Shown here piece by piece: positions 9,333-18,549 of a stretch of DNA of 64,000 nt. The stretch is from Luteimonas terrae (GTDB taxonomy: Bacteria > Pseudomonadota > Gammaproteobacteria > Xanthomonadales > Xanthomonadaceae). The notes under the pieces are model-generated. The model had not been told where the DNA came from and ran no database searches. It saw only the letters and a program-made list of their open reading frames with translations. The position numbers and the translations under genes are program-made. The stretch covers positions 1,178,001-1,242,000 of the forward strand of contig NZ_SMTG01000002.1 in NCBI RefSeq assembly GCF_004358165.1, written 5' to 3'. Within the stretch, counting starts at the first letter, position 1. Each line of letters starts with the position of its first letter.

Positions 9333-9580
9333 GCACGCTCCGCGCGCGGCTTCCTTTTGTCTTGTCAAAAGGAAGCAAAACCGCCTTCGCCGGACGCGAT
9401 CCGCCGCGGTAGAGCTGCGGCGGTCCCCTGCGCTTCTCGGACGACGGGGCACGCAGCCCAAACTCGCTGCGCTCAAACATGGGCTGCTCTACGACCCCGC
9501 CGCCCTGCGATGCTCGGCTCGCTCTACGGCTCGATTGAAATCAAAAGCTGAAAGCCGAAGCAAAAGCCGCAGCTGAAGCG
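9333..9580 (-). repeat. Intergenic repeat, copy B (inverted partner of copy A)
   Basis: The minus strand repeats the blocks of copy A in the same order, with mismatches and small indels scattered throughout, so the copies are old or come from separate members of a dispersed family. About 100 bp of unrelated sequence separates them. Beyond copy B, at 9602-9621, there is a perfect 8 bp hairpin (ACTCCCGC/GCGGGAGT) without a T tract. Confidence 0.75.
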
Positions 9581-9678
9581 AGAGCGAAGCAACGCCCATA
9601 GACTCCCGCCCGCGCGGGAGTGACGACATCAGAACGACAGGGGAAAGCGAGGGCATACAGCCGCTGGGCGCAAACCAG

Positions 9679-11304
9679 TCAGCCACCCAGGCTGTTCTGG
9701 TCCTCCTGCAACTCCGGCTTCCACGGCACATCTGGCGGCGGCCGCCCGTCGGTCTCCACGTCCTGCATGTTCGGATCGGTGATGCCGCAGGCGCCGCCGA
9801 ACATCAGCAGCGCGACGCTGCACTTCACCGTCTTGCTGGTGCCGGGAATCGGAATCAGCACTTCCTTGATGCTCCGGCGCACCCATTCCTGCAGCAGCGT
9901 CTCGCTGGGCACCCAGAATCGGTCGAGGCTGGTCGGCTCGTAATCGGTCGGCGGACGCTTGAGCCAGGTGCCCTCGCGATCGATGCGGGCGAAATCCTCG
10001 GTCACCGTGCCCGGCGGCAGGCCGCCACCGACGCGGCCACCATCGGCGAGACGCGCGCGACCATCGGCGCCGAACAGACCCGAGCCGCTGCCGGGCCGGC
10101 CACCGCTGCGGGCGGTCGCGCTGTCGCCCCAGTCGTCGGCAGCGCGCGTGGAAGGCGCAGCGCCCGGCGGGTTGCCCGTGCGCTGGCCGGCACCCGGCGC
10201 AGGAGTCGGCGCACGCGCACCGCTGCCGGTCGCCGCCGCGGCGTCGCCGGGCCGCCGCGGCGAAGGCGTCGACGCCACGGGCGCAGCGGATGCGGCAGGT
10301 GCCGGGGCGGCAGCAGGTGTCGGCGGCGCGGGCGCATCGCGCAGCGGCACCGCGCGTTCGCGCGCCACGATGTCGGCGATGCTGCGCGACGGCACTTCGG
10401 GCGCGTCGACGACGACCTGCGGCGCGTCGCGCGTCGGCAGGCGCAAGGATTCGGTGGGCTGCGCCACGCTGCGCTCGCGGACCTCGACGTCGACCTGGCG
10501 CTGCTGACGCGGCGCCTCGGCCAACGGTGCCGGCGTGCGCAGTGCGGGCACTTCGACAGCCTGCAGCTGCGCATCCGGCACCTGCCGTTCGCGCACGGCG
10601 ATTTCCGGGGCGACGCCCGGCCGCGGCGGCGGCAGCGTGAACGCGATATCCGGCGTCGGCGTCTGCGTGACCTCCAGCACCTGCGGCGGCGGTTCGACCG
10701 GTTCGGCGGCCGCGACCGCCTCCTGCGCGACCGAGGCGTCTTCCGGATCGTCCGGCGCTGCGGTCGGCGCGGGCGGTACCGCCGGAGACGGCGTGACCGG
10801 GACGACCTGCGCCACGGGCGCGGGCGCGCCATCGCCTGCGCCGCCGCCGGCGTCTTCGGGCGTGCCGTCACCGATGAAGACGGCTTCGACCACCTGCGCC
10901 TCCCCTGCTGCTGCCGGCGCGGGCACCGCGAAATACGGATGGGTCAGCAACAGCAGCGCGCTCACCCAGACGATCTGCACCAGCAGCGCCGTCGCGACCG
11001 AGAACCGGCGTGCGCCGCGATGATCACGGGCCGACGGCTCCCATGAGGGATGCAGCAGCAGACCGGTCCAGACCGCCAGCGGGCCGGACGGCACGACGCC
11101 CTTGCGCCGCGGTGGAACCGGTCGCGCGGCCAGCAACGCGACGATGGCGGCAGCGCTCGCCCCGGTCACGGCACCGACGCGCACGCGCATCGAGTCGAAC
11201 CAGCGGGTCCAGCCTTCGGGAAATCCTTCGGAGGGCTGGTCCGGCCGGATCGAACGCCGCCGACGCCGACGCAGCACGTCGATCATCTCGGAGGCGGTGA
11301 ACAT
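9679..11304 (-). CDS. Pro/Ala-rich membrane-anchored repetitive protein
   Basis: Protein of 541 aa with a basic N-terminus (RRRRRRSIRPD), a weak hydrophobic segment near residues 43-60 and a convincing membrane segment near 104-122 (ALLVQIVWVSALLLL), then a long Pro/Ala/Val-rich region (130-420) likely in the periplasm. Within it the core (V/A)RER-x-V recurs three times (IAVRERQV, VEVRERSV, IVARERAV). The last ~120 residues are ordinary in composition, with four Trp and a conserved-looking WVPSETLLQEWVRRSIKEV block. Proteins of this layout are annotated as transmembrane repetitive proteins in Xanthomonadaceae; the function is unknown. The Pro-rich architecture resembles TonB superficially, but I see no TonB C-terminal domain. 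It lies 28 bp downstream of nfuA on the same strand. Confidence 0.75.
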   Translation of the reverse strand: MFTASEMIDVLRRRRRRSIRPDQPSEGFPEGWTRWFDSMRVRVGAVTGASAAAIVALLAARPVPPRRKGVVPSGPLAVWTGLLLHPSWEPSARDHRGARRFSVATALLVQIVWVSALLLLTHPYFAVPAPAAAGEAQVVEAVFIGDGTPEDAGGGAGDGAPAPVAQVVPVTPSPAVPPAPTAAPDDPEDASVAQEAVAAAEPVEPPPQVLEVTQTPTPDIAFTLPPPRPGVAPEIAVRERQVPDAQLQAVEVPALRTPAPLAEAPRQQRQVDVEVRERSVAQPTESLRLPTRDAPQVVVDAPEVPSRSIADIVARERAVPLRDAPAPPTPAAAPAPAASAAPVASTPSPRRPGDAAAATGSGARAPTPAPGAGQRTGNPPGAAPSTRAADDWGDSATARSGGRPGSGSGLFGADGRARLADGGRVGGGLPPGTVTEDFARIDREGTWLKRPPTDYEPTSLDRFWVPSETLLQEWVRRSIKEVLIPIPGTSKTVKCSVALLMFGGACGITDPNMQDVETDGRPPPDVPWKPELQEDQNSLGG

Positions 11305-11332
11305 CCGGTGGCGGCCGCCCGTGTGCCGGAGG

Positions 11333-11926
11333 TCAGGCCGCGTCGCGCGGCATGTACGGCGCGTCGCCGGTGTCGTGGTCGGTCGCGTCGCGAACCGCGG
11401 TCACGCCCGGTGCCTTCTCCATCAGCGTCTTCTCGATGCCCTGCTTGAGGGTCACGTCGACCAGGCCGCAGCCGTGGCAACCACCACCGAAGCGCAGCAC
11501 CACGACGCCGTCGGCCGTCACTTCCTGCACGGTCACGTGGCCGCGGTGCTGGGCGAGCTGCGGGTTGACCTCGTGCTCGACGACCCAGCGCACGCGCTCG
11601 ACCAGCGACGCGGCTTCCGGCGGCGCTTCGCCCTTGATTTTGGGCGCGCGGATCTGCAACTGCCCGCCGGTGGCACGCACTTCGTAGTCGATCTCGGCGC
11701 CGTCGAGGTAGGGCACGCTCGACGCATCGAGCCACAGCGTGAAACCTTCGCAGTCGATCGCCCATTCGTCGCCCTGCAGGTCACCGCTGTCGGCGAACTC
11801 CAGGCGCACATCGGCGCGTGAGGTGCCGGCATGCACGGCCGACAGCCGCACACCCAGCCCCGGCAGCGATTCGCGCTCGATCAGCTTGCGGAAATGCGTC
11901 TGCGCGGATTCGGAGATGTTGATCAT
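11333..11926 (-). CDS. nfuA: Fe/S biogenesis protein NfuA
   Basis: Iron-sulfur carrier of 197 aa (E. coli NfuA has 191). The N-terminal half is a degenerate A-type domain starting [15 protein letters not shown]; the C-terminal half is the Nfu domain with the cluster-binding pair Cys150-His-Gly-Cys153, at nearly the same positions as E. coli Cys149/Cys152. It would deliver [4Fe-4S] clusters to apo-proteins in the cytoplasm. The reading frame continues 11 codons upstream, but the family start is the ATG at 11926. There is no Shine-Dalgarno sequence; instead a TAGAAT box at 11934-11939 (minus strand) ends 7 nt before the ATG, so the mRNA may be leaderless. Confidence 0.93.
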   Translation of the reverse strand: MINISESAQTHFRKLIERESLPGLGVRLSAVHAGTSRADVRLEFADSGDLQGDEWAIDCEGFTLWLDASSVPYLDGAEIDYEVRATGGQLQIRAPKIKGEAPPEAASLVERVRWVVEHEVNPQLAQHRGHVTVQEVTADGVVVLRFGGGCHGCGLVDVTLKQGIEKTLMEKAPGVTAVRDATDHDTGDAPYMPRDAA

Positions 11927-12009
11927 GCCGCGTATTCTAGCGGCCCCGCGCCGGCGCACGCGCCGGTCGTTGTCTGCCGCATGAACGGCCCTCGACAGGA
12001 GATTCCACG

Positions 12010-12351
12010 ATGTCCGACCTGATTCCGCTCAGCGACGCGCACTGCGTGCCGCGCCGTGGCGACGCGCACCGCCTGCCCGAGGCGCGCGTGCGCGAACTGC
12101 TGCCGCAGGTCCCCGACTGGTCGCTTGCCGAGGACGGCCAGGCGCTCGTCCGTACGTTCCGCTTCGACGACTACCACCGCACGATGGCGTTCGTGAACGC
12201 ACTGGCCTTCATCGCCCATCGCGAAGACCACCACCCCGACCTCGGCGTGCACTACGACCGCGTCGAGGCACGCTTCTCCACCCACGATGTCGGCGGGCTG
12301 AGCGAGAACGACTTCATCTGCGCAGCCAAGGCCGACCGGCTGTTGGACTGA
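12010..12351 (+). CDS. phhB: Pterin-4a-carbinolamine dehydratase
   Basis: Small cytoplasmic enzyme of 113 aa that dehydrates 4a-hydroxytetrahydrobiopterin, normally recycling the cofactor of phenylalanine hydroxylase. The PCD signature is clear: the helix [18 protein letters not shown] contains the catalytic His cluster (EDHHPD), followed by the strand [22 protein letters not shown] good ribosome site (ACAGGAGATT) precedes the ATG. No phenylalanine hydroxylase gene is in the window. The gene is divergent from nfuA and convergent with rluC. Confidence 0.93.
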   Translation: MSDLIPLSDAHCVPRRGDAHRLPEARVRELLPQVPDWSLAEDGQALVRTFRFDDYHRTMAFVNALAFIAHREDHHPDLGVHYDRVEARFSTHDVGGLSENDFICAAKADRLLD

Positions 12352-12406
12352 GTGTCCGGAAAGGCCATGTCGGGCCGCTCCGGACCGGGCGGCGCCGGCC
12401 CGCCTC

Positions 12407-13369
12407 CTACTTCAGCCGGTCGAGCACATCGCGCAGATCGTCGGCCAACGGCGCGTTGAGCACGTAGGCCTCGCCGTCGTCGAGGGTGAATTCCAGCGAC
12501 GCGGCATGCAGGAACAGACGCTTGAGGCCGATCTGCTCGCGCAGACGCTTGTTGACGTCCGGATCGCCGTACTTGTCGTCGCCGGCGACCGGATGGCCGA
12601 TGTGCTGTGCGTGCACGCGGATCTGGTGGGTGCGGCCGGTCTCGATCCGGACTTCGCAGTAGGACTGCCCGCCTCGCCGCTCCAGCACCTTGAAGTGGCT
12701 CAGCGACGCTTTGCCCTGCGGATTGACCTGCACGTGGCGCTCGCCGCCCTGGCGCAGGCCGACATGCAGCGGCGCGTCGACGCTCATCGTGCCCTCGGGC
12801 ATGCGCCCGGCCAGCAGCGCCAGGTAGCGTTTGCGGATGCCGGCGCCGTGGTCTTCGCGCAGCAGCGCCTGCAGCTGGGTCAGCGCCGAACGCTTCTTGG
12901 CCAGCACCATCAGGCCCGAGGTGTCGCGATCGAGGCGGTGGATCAGCTCCAGCGACTGGTTCGGCCGCAGCGCCCGCAGAGTCTCGATCACGCCGAAGCT
13001 GATGCCGCTGCCACCGTGACTGGCGATGCCGCTGGGCTTGCTGATCGCCAGCAGCCGGGCGTCCTCGAACACGATGCTGGCCTCCATCGCCGCCAGCAGG
13101 CCCTTCGAAGGCGTGCCGGCCTCGCCCGGCGCCTCCAGCCGGACCGGCGGGATGCGCACCTCGTCGCCGGCCTCGAGCTTGCGCTCGGCCTTGGCCCGCC
13201 CCCCATTCACCCGCACCTGCCCGCTGCGCACGATCTTGTAGATGATCGACCGCGGCGCGCCCTTGAGCTGGCCGAGCAGGAAGTTGTCGAGGCGCTGGCC
13301 GTCGCGGTCGTCCGGAACCCGGACCAGCCGCACGCCACCGCCGGCGGTGCCGGATCCGTTGTCAGTCAT
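12407..13369 (-). CDS. rluC: 23S rRNA pseudouridine synthase RluC
   Basis: RluA-family pseudouridine synthase of 320 aa with an N-terminal S4 RNA-binding domain (about residues 17-80) and the catalytic domain with HRLDRDTSG, where Asp147 is the nucleophile. E. coli RluC modifies U955, U2504 and U2580 of 23S rRNA. Assignment to RluC rather than RluD rests on the S4 domain form, the length and the position next to rne, a conserved divergent arrangement in gammaproteobacteria. The start ATG is 402 bp from rne; the minus strand just upstream is AT-rich (GATAAATAAG), a possible -10 for this gene. Confidence 0.93.
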   Translation of the reverse strand: MTDNGSGTAGGGVRLVRVPDDRDGQRLDNFLLGQLKGAPRSIIYKIVRSGQVRVNGGRAKAERKLEAGDEVRIPPVRLEAPGEAGTPSKGLLAAMEASIVFEDARLLAISKPSGIASHGGSGISFGVIETLRALRPNQSLELIHRLDRDTSGLMVLAKKRSALTQLQALLREDHGAGIRKRYLALLAGRMPEGTMSVDAPLHVGLRQGGERHVQVNPQGKASLSHFKVLERRGGQSYCEVRIETGRTHQIRVHAQHIGHPVAGDDKYGDPDVNKRLREQIGLKRLFLHAASLEFTLDDGEAYVLNAPLADDLRDVLDRLK

Positions 13370-13384
13370 CGTCGCTTATTTATC

Positions 13385-13393
13385 TGTTACACT
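13385..13393 (+). promoter_or_regulatory. Extended -10 promoter of rne
   Basis: TGTTACACT is an extended -10 (TG-n-TACACT) in the rluC-rne gap. No good -35 is at 17 bp, which fits extended -10 promoters. Transcription from about 13400 would give an rne leader of roughly 370 nt. Confidence 0.5.
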
Positions 13394-13399
13394 CGGGCC

Positions 13400-13770
13400 G
13401 CGATCCAAGGTACTGATTTCTTTGAAAGAATCCGGGCCAAAAGCCCGCCTCTCAAAGGCTTCCGGACAGTGCGCGGCCACCGCCCCAGGGGCGGCCATGT
13501 TAGCGGCTGTACGGCAGTACCGGCCATCGCCCGGTGCTTGGCATCGGCGTTGAACACGTCCCGCGGGACGTTTGCGAACGCGCATTGCGCGTTCGCGCGC
13601 TGTCCGCGGCCTGCAATACCCAGACAAGTAAAGAGCGCTCCCGCGGCCCGCCGTGGTGTCGTAGCGCTGGACAATCCGGTGTGTCGCTGCGCATGCGCGG
13701 CGGCACCAGGCTTCATCCAGGCGAAACGCCCCGGCGTTCCGCGCGTGAGAGCGCGCGAGGAAACGCAACC
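13400..13770 (+). promoter_or_regulatory. Structured 5' untranslated leader of rne
   Basis: About 370 nt without a supported gene precede the rne ATG, similar in size to the 361 nt leader through which E. coli RNase E controls its own mRNA. The leader holds a strong hairpin at 13574-13596 (10 bp perfect stem GCGAACGCGC, 3 nt loop) that extends outward through CCGCGGGAC/GTCCGCGG (13561-13609), plus CCGCCCC/GGGGCGG near 13481. A GAGG ribosome site lies about 10 nt before the ATG. Autoregulation is inferred by analogy. Confidence 0.5.
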
Positions 13771-16700
13771 ATGAAGCGCATGCTGATCAACGCGACGCAG
13801 GCAGAAGAACTGCGCGTCGCCATCGTTGATGGCCAGACCCTGTACGACATCGACATCGAACAGCCGTCCAGGGAACAGAAGAAGTCCAACATCTACAAGG
13901 GCCGCATCACCCGCATCGAGCCCTCGCTCGAAGCCGCATTCGTCGAGTACGGCTCGGCCCGCCACGGCTTCCTGCCGCTGAAGGAAGTCTCCCGCGACTA
14001 CTTCCAGGCCGGCGTCGACCCGAACAAGGGCTCGATCAAGGAACTCCTGCGCGAAGGCCAGGAAGTCGTCGTACAGGTCGACAAAGAAGAGCGCGGCAAC
14101 AAGGGCGCCGCCCTGACCACGTTCATCTCGCTGGCCGGCCGCTACATGGTGCTGATGCCCAACTCGCCGACCGCCGGCGGCGTGTCGCGGCGGATCGAGG
14201 GCGAGGACCGCGCCGAGCTGAAGAAGGCGATGGATTCGCTGAACATCCCCGACGAGATGGGCGTGATCATCCGCACCGCCGGCGTCGGCCGCGATGCCGA
14301 GGAGCTGCAGTGGGATCTCGACTACCTGCTGAGCATCTGGCGCGCGATCGCCGAAGCCGCGCTGAGCAAGCCCTCGCCGTTCCTGATCTACCAGGAATCG
14401 CGCCTGATCACCCGGGCGCTGCGCGACTACATGCGCGCCGACATCGCCGAGATCCTCGTCGATACGCCGGAGATGTACGCCGAAGCGCGCGACTTCGTCG
14501 AGCAGGTGATGCCGCACAACCTGCGCAAGCTCAAGCACTACACCGACGATGTGCCGCTGTTCAACCGCTACCAGATCGAGTCGCAGATCGAGAGCGCCTA
14601 CGAGCGCACCGTCCGTCTGCCGTCCGGCGGCGCCCTGGTCATCGACCAGACCGAGGCGCTGACCGCGATCGACGTGAACTCGGCCCGCGCCACCAAGGGC
14701 GGCGACATCGAAGAGACCGCGTTCAACACCAACCTGGAAGCGGCCGAGGAGGTGGCCCGCCAGCTGCGCCTGCGTGACCTGGGCGGCCTGGTGGTCATCG
14801 ACTTCATCGACATGTCGTCGAACAAGCACCAGCGCGACGTCGAAAACCGCCTGCAGAACGCGCTCAAGTACGACCGCGCCCGCGTGCAGCAGAACAAGAT
14901 TTCCAAGTTCGGCCTGCTGGAGATGAGCCGCCAGCGCCTGCGCGCCAGCCTGGGCGAGTCCAGCCAGATCGTCTGCCCGCGCTGCGAAGGCCACGGCCGC
15001 ATGCGCAGCATCGAGTCGCTGTCGCTGTCGATCATCCGCGTCGCCGAGGAGCACGCGATGAAGGACAACACCGGACAGGTGCTGGTGCAGGCCCCGGTCG
15101 AGATCGCCAACTACCTGCTCAACGAGAAGCGCAGCGCGCTGGCCGAGATCGAGAAGCGCCACGATGCGCCGATCATCATCGTCGCCGACGAACAGTTGCA
15201 CTCGCCGCACTACGAGGTCTCGCGCATCCGCGAGAACGAGCTGGGCGAAGAAACCAGCCGTCCGAGCTACCAGCGTGGCACGCCGCGCCGCGTGGCGACG
15301 ATCGCGCTGAACAAGAACAACCTCAACGTGCCGCCGCCGGCCGTGACCGCCGTGCGCCCGACCCAGCCCGCACCGGTCCGCGAACCGAAGCCGGAGGTCC
15401 CTGCGCCGGCGCCTGCCCCGGTGCCGCAGTCCGCGCCGGTCGCGGCGCCCGTCGCCACCGGTGGCGTGATGGGCTGGCTGCGCGGCCTGTTCGCCCCGCC
15501 CGCACCGGCACCCGCGCCCGCAGCGCCGGCGCGCGACGCACGTCAGCCGCGTGGCGATGGCCAGCGCAACGACGGTCGTGGTGACCGCGGCAACCGCAAC
15601 AACAACCAGCGTCGCGACCGTCGCGGCAATCGTCAGGGTCAGAACGGCGGCAACGCACCGGGCGCCGATGCCGGCAAGTCCGTATCGCCGCAGCCCGCCC
15701 GCGAAGACGCACAGCGCGAGCCGCGTCGCGAGCAGACCCAGGCGCAGCCGCAGACGCCGGCACAGGCACCGGCCGATGCCAGCGCCCGCAAGGAGCGCCA
15801 ACAGGAACGTCGCCAGCGTCAGAAGCAGCGCCAGCGCGAGCGGGCCGAACGCGAGACCGCCGAAGCGCAGACCGTGACCGCGACCGCCGCCGTGGCCTCG
15901 ACCCCGGTCGCGGCCGCCGTCGAAGCGCCGCGCGCGGCACCGGCGGATGTCGAGCCGCACGTGCCGGTGGCGATCGCCGAGACGACGGCCGACGCGTCGG
16001 GCGTCGCCGCGCCCACGCAGCAGGATCCGGCACCGGTCGCGACCGGCACCGCGGACGACGTCGAAGCACGCGAAGGCGACGACATCGGTGACGCCGCCGG
16101 CGATGACGAGAACGGCAACGGTCGCCGTCGTCGTGGCCGTCGCGGTGGCCGCCGTCGTCGTCGCGGGAAGGGCGGCGAAGGCGCAGCCGGCGACGAGAAC
16201 ACGCTGGACGCCGACGACACTGGCGAAGACGATGGCGTCGTTTCGACCGGTCACGGCCAGCCGGAGTTCGATTTCGACGACCTGCCCGCACCGACGCCGG
16301 CGCCTGCCGCGCCTGCGCCGCGCGATCCGCGTCCGGCAGTGGTCGCAGCCGCAGCGGCCGCCACTGCGGTGGCCGCGTCGGCAACGCGCGAGGCGGAGCC
16401 TGCATCGACGCGCGCAGACGATGCGGCCGCTGTACCGGCCTCGACCGACGAAGTGATCGCGTCCGCCGCGGCACCCGTCGCCAGCGAGTCGCCGTTCGTT
16501 GCCACGCAGCCCGCCGAGTCCGCCGCGACGCCGGTGCAGGCCGAGTCGAGCGGGCAGTCCGCCGCGGTCGAGCCGTCGCACGAGGCGTACGCGGCGCGCG
16601 AGGCATCGCAGGACGACGTGGTCGCATCCGACACGGCGTTCGCGGACGCCGCCGTCGAGGCGATCGACGCGACGGTCGAAGACGTGCGGACCAGCGATCC

Positions 16701-16962
16701 GGTCGTCGAGACGCCGATCGTCCGCGAGTCCGTTCCGCAGATCGACCCGACACCCGCGACGCCGGCCGCGCCGGTGAACCACGGCCTGTTCGACACGCCG
16801 GTCGCCGAGGCGCCGCAGACGGAGGCGTCGTCGATCGAGCCCGATGCCACCGGCGATGCCGGGATCGCGGACGACACGACCGACGCGCATGTCGCCTCGT
16901 CGGACGTTGCATCGACAAACGACGACACCGCGGACGCGCATACGCGCGACCGCGACGTCTGA
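13771..16962 (+). CDS. rne: Ribonuclease E
   Basis: Endoribonuclease of 1063 aa (E. coli 1061) that cleaves single-stranded AU-rich RNA and scaffolds the degradosome at the inner membrane. The start [10 protein letters not shown] is the family start. In order: S1 domain (about 35-120), 5' sensor and RNase H-like parts, DNase I-like catalytic domain with Mg ligands Asp301 and Asp344, and the Zn-link CPRC (Cys402, Cys405). From about residue 515 the protein is disordered: a Pro/Ala stretch, a possible amphipathic membrane anchor [10 protein letters not shown], Arg/Asn/Gly- and Arg/Gln-rich RNA-binding regions, an Arg block ([14 protein letters not shown], about 788-801), and an acidic Ala/Asp/Val tail. 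The tail has the same extreme GC as the core. Confidence 0.97.
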   Translation: MKRMLINATQAEELRVAIVDGQTLYDIDIEQPSREQKKSNIYKGRITRIEPSLEAAFVEYGSARHGFLPLKEVSRDYFQAGVDPNKGSIKELLREGQEVVVQVDKEERGNKGAALTTFISLAGRYMVLMPNSPTAGGVSRRIEGEDRAELKKAMDSLNIPDEMGVIIRTAGVGRDAEELQWDLDYLLSIWRAIAEAALSKPSPFLIYQESRLITRALRDYMRADIAEILVDTPEMYAEARDFVEQVMPHNLRKLKHYTDDVPLFNRYQIESQIESAYERTVRLPSGGALVIDQTEALTAIDVNSARATKGGDIEETAFNTNLEAAEEVARQLRLRDLGGLVVIDFIDMSSNKHQRDVENRLQNALKYDRARVQQNKISKFGLLEMSRQRLRASLGESSQIVCPRCEGHGRMRSIESLSLSIIRVAEEHAMKDNTGQVLVQAPVEIANYLLNEKRSALAEIEKRHDAPIIIVADEQLHSPHYEVSRIRENELGEETSRPSYQRGTPRRVATIALNKNNLNVPPPAVTAVRPTQPAPVREPKPEVPAPAPAPVPQSAPVAAPVATGGVMGWLRGLFAPPAPAPAPAAPARDARQPRGDGQRNDGRGDRGNRNNNQRRDRRGNRQGQNGGNAPGADAGKSVSPQPAREDAQREPRREQTQAQPQTPAQAPADASARKERQQERRQRQKQRQRERAERETAEAQTVTATAAVASTPVAAAVEAPRAAPADVEPHVPVAIAETTADASGVAAPTQQDPAPVATGTADDVEAREGDDIGDAAGDDENGNGRRRRGRRGGRRRRRGKGGEGAAGDENTLDADDTGEDDGVVSTGHGQPEFDFDDLPAPTPAPAAPAPRDPRPAVVAAAAAATAVAASATREAEPASTRADDAAAVPASTDEVIASAAAPVASESPFVATQPAESAATPVQAESSGQSAAVEPSHEAYAAREASQDDVVASDTAFADAAVEAIDATVEDVRTSDPVVETPIVRESVPQIDPTPATPAAPVNHGLFDTPVAEAPQTEASSIEPDATGDAGIADDTTDAHVASSDVASTNDDTADAHTRDRDV

Positions 16963-16987
16963 TCGACTGCAGTCGTGTCACGCAGAA

Positions 16988-17016
16988 AGCCCCGGCAATG
17001 CCGGGGCTATCTGTTT
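16988..17016 (+). terminator. Rho-independent terminator after rne
   Basis: A perfect 8 bp stem AGCCCCGG/CCGGGGCT with a 5 nt loop (16988-17008) is followed by TATCTGTTT. An AGAAAG upstream of the stem fits a short bidirectional terminator. Confidence 0.75.
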
Positions 17017-17124
17017 GTGACACCGCATCCGCGAAATCCGCCACCGCCAGGTCGCCGGCAGGCGAGCGACACCTGCCTGTGAAAGACGGGCTCGGACGAC
17101 AGGCGCCGTTCCGCGCCCCGGGCC

Positions 17125-17775
17125 TCAGAGCACCGCGAACTCCGGCGGTGCGACACCGTACTGGCTTGCGAGCCGCGCGAGCGCGATCGTGTCCTGGATC
17201 TGCAGCTTCTCGAACAGTCGCGACTTGTGCGTGTTGACGGTCTTGGCGCTGAGACTCAGGCGGCGCGCGATGTCTTCCTGGCGCAGGCCCTGCAGCAGCA
17301 GCATCGCGACTTCCAGTTCGCGCGGCGACAGCGCATCGAACGGCGTGTCGTTGCCGCCGATGCCCGACAACGCGAGGTTCTGCGCGATGTTGCTGGCCAG
17401 GTAGCGACGGCCACGTGCGACATCCCGCACCGCGCGCACGAGCTCGGCGGCGTCACCGCCCTTGCCGACGTAACCGGATGCGCCCGCTTCGATCATGCGT
17501 CGCGGCATCGGACCGTCCTCGAGGATCGAGACCACGATGACGCGTGTTTCCGGCTGTCCGCGCACGACGCGCTCGGTGACTTCGAGGCCACTGACGCCCG
17601 GCAGATGCAGATCGCACAGCACGATGTCGGGTTTGAGCCGCCGGATCTGCGGCAATGCCGCCTCGCCGGTCTCCGCTTCGCCGACGACCTCGATGTCGGA
17701 CTCGTTGGCGAGGATCATCCGCATCCCCGTGCGGACCAGTGCATGGTCGTCGACCATGAACACGCGAATCGTCAT
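17125..17775 (-). CDS. gacA: GacA/UvrY-type response regulator
   Basis: NarL/FixJ response regulator of 216 aa. The receiver has the acidic pair Asp10-Asp11 in FMVDDH, the phospho-acceptor Asp55 and Lys near 105; the C-terminal LuxR-type helix-turn-helix (LSPRELEVAML, SLSAKTVNTHKSR) ends the protein. The segment RYLASNIAQNLALS between the domains matches UvrY/GacA closely, which is why I prefer that subgroup. In that system the partner kinase BarA/GacS is encoded elsewhere, and none is adjacent here. The family controls small RNAs that titrate the RsmA/CsrA protein. The start ATG at 17775 is preceded by GGGAGAAAAGG, a strong ribosome site. Confidence 0.85.
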   Translation of the reverse strand: MTIRVFMVDDHALVRTGMRMILANESDIEVVGEAETGEAALPQIRRLKPDIVLCDLHLPGVSGLEVTERVVRGQPETRVIVVSILEDGPMPRRMIEAGASGYVGKGGDAAELVRAVRDVARGRRYLASNIAQNLALSGIGGNDTPFDALSPRELEVAMLLLQGLRQEDIARRLSLSAKTVNTHKSRLFEKLQIQDTIALARLASQYGVAPPEFAVL

Positions 17776-17864
17776 CCTTTTCTCCCGCTTTTCCCCCGTC
17801 CCCGGACAGCGAGGCTACGACGCGCGCAAGAACAATCGCAAGTCGGGGAATGCTGACTGGGCGG

Positions 17865-18458
17865 TCAGCCCGCGGCCTGCACCGGCGTCATCGCGCGTCG
17901 GATGTCGTCGACCATCGTGGGCACCGGCTGGTCGTACTGGAAGGCGAGTCGCAGATGGCCGTCGGGTCCGATCAGATAGTTCACCATCGTGTGATCCATC
18001 GCATACGACGAACTCGTCGGGACCTCGCGATAGGTCACGCGGAACGACTGCGCGGCCAGGCGCGTCTGCATGTCGTCGCCGCGCAAGGCGACGATATCGC
18101 CGCCGAATGCGCCGACGTACTGCGCAAGGATCTCGCCGGTGTCACGCTTCGGATCGACGGTCACGAACACGATCTGCAGGCGCTCGCCGTCCTCGCCCAG
18201 CGCGCGCTTGATCTGCGCGGCCTTCAGCAGGCTGGTCGGACAGACTTCCGGGCAATGCGTGTAGCCGAACGACAGCAGCACGTAGCGCCCGCGAAAGTCG
18301 CCGAGCGAGCGCGGCTGTCCCGACGTGTCCTCCAGGTCGAGGCTGCGGCCGTAGGACACGCCGCGCAGATCGGTGCCGGTGTACGGGCTGTCCGGCGGCG
18401 CGCTGCACGCAGCGAGCAGCGCGAGGGACGCAGCGAGAATGGCAAGGCGGGCGGGCAC
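17865..18458 (-). CDS. SCO1/SenC family copper-binding lipoprotein
   Basis: Periplasmic thioredoxin-fold copper protein of 197 aa. It has a lipoprotein signal with lipobox LAAC (Cys18), the copper site Cys69-Pro-Glu-Val-Cys73 in SFGYTHCPEVC, and the distant His ligand His156 in MDHTMVNYLI. SCO proteins help load the CuA centre of cytochrome c oxidase or act as thiol reductases. No oxidase subunit gene is nearby, although the ccm operon starts 2 kb away. The ATG at 18458 is the only start that gives the complete signal peptide. Confidence 0.9.
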   Translation of the reverse strand: MPARLAILAASLALLAACSAPPDSPYTGTDLRGVSYGRSLDLEDTSGQPRSLGDFRGRYVLLSFGYTHCPEVCPTSLLKAAQIKRALGEDGERLQIVFVTVDPKRDTGEILAQYVGAFGGDIVALRGDDMQTRLAAQSFRVTYREVPTSSSYAMDHTMVNYLIGPDGHLRLAFQYDQPVPTMVDDIRRAMTPVQAAG

Positions 18459-18549
18459 GGTGGGGCGTCGGAACCAGCGGCGGAAGCAGGCCGACAGTCT
18501 AGCGAGACCTCGCTGAAGCGCCGCCGCGACCGAAGGTCGCAGCCGGGCG

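Noticed and set aside
9088..9576. Open frame of 162 codons running across both repeat copies
   Set aside because: It crosses the junction of two inverted repeats, has mixed codon use and matches no family; the repeats explain the sequence better.
9601..9625. 8 bp hairpin after copy B as terminator of the Pro/Ala-rich protein gene
   Set aside because: It is followed by no T run on the relevant strand and looks like part of a dispersed GGAGTGACGA-type repeat.
13387..16941. Very long open frame (over 1100 codons) antisense to rne
   Set aside because: It is the complement of a gene with extreme GC at third positions, which removes stop codons on the opposite strand. The product is Arg/Val-rich low complexity and rne is unmistakable. 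The same holds for long antisense frames opposite the RND genes (64-3195, 4488-6800), gcvP (52105-55422) and the GGDEF genes.
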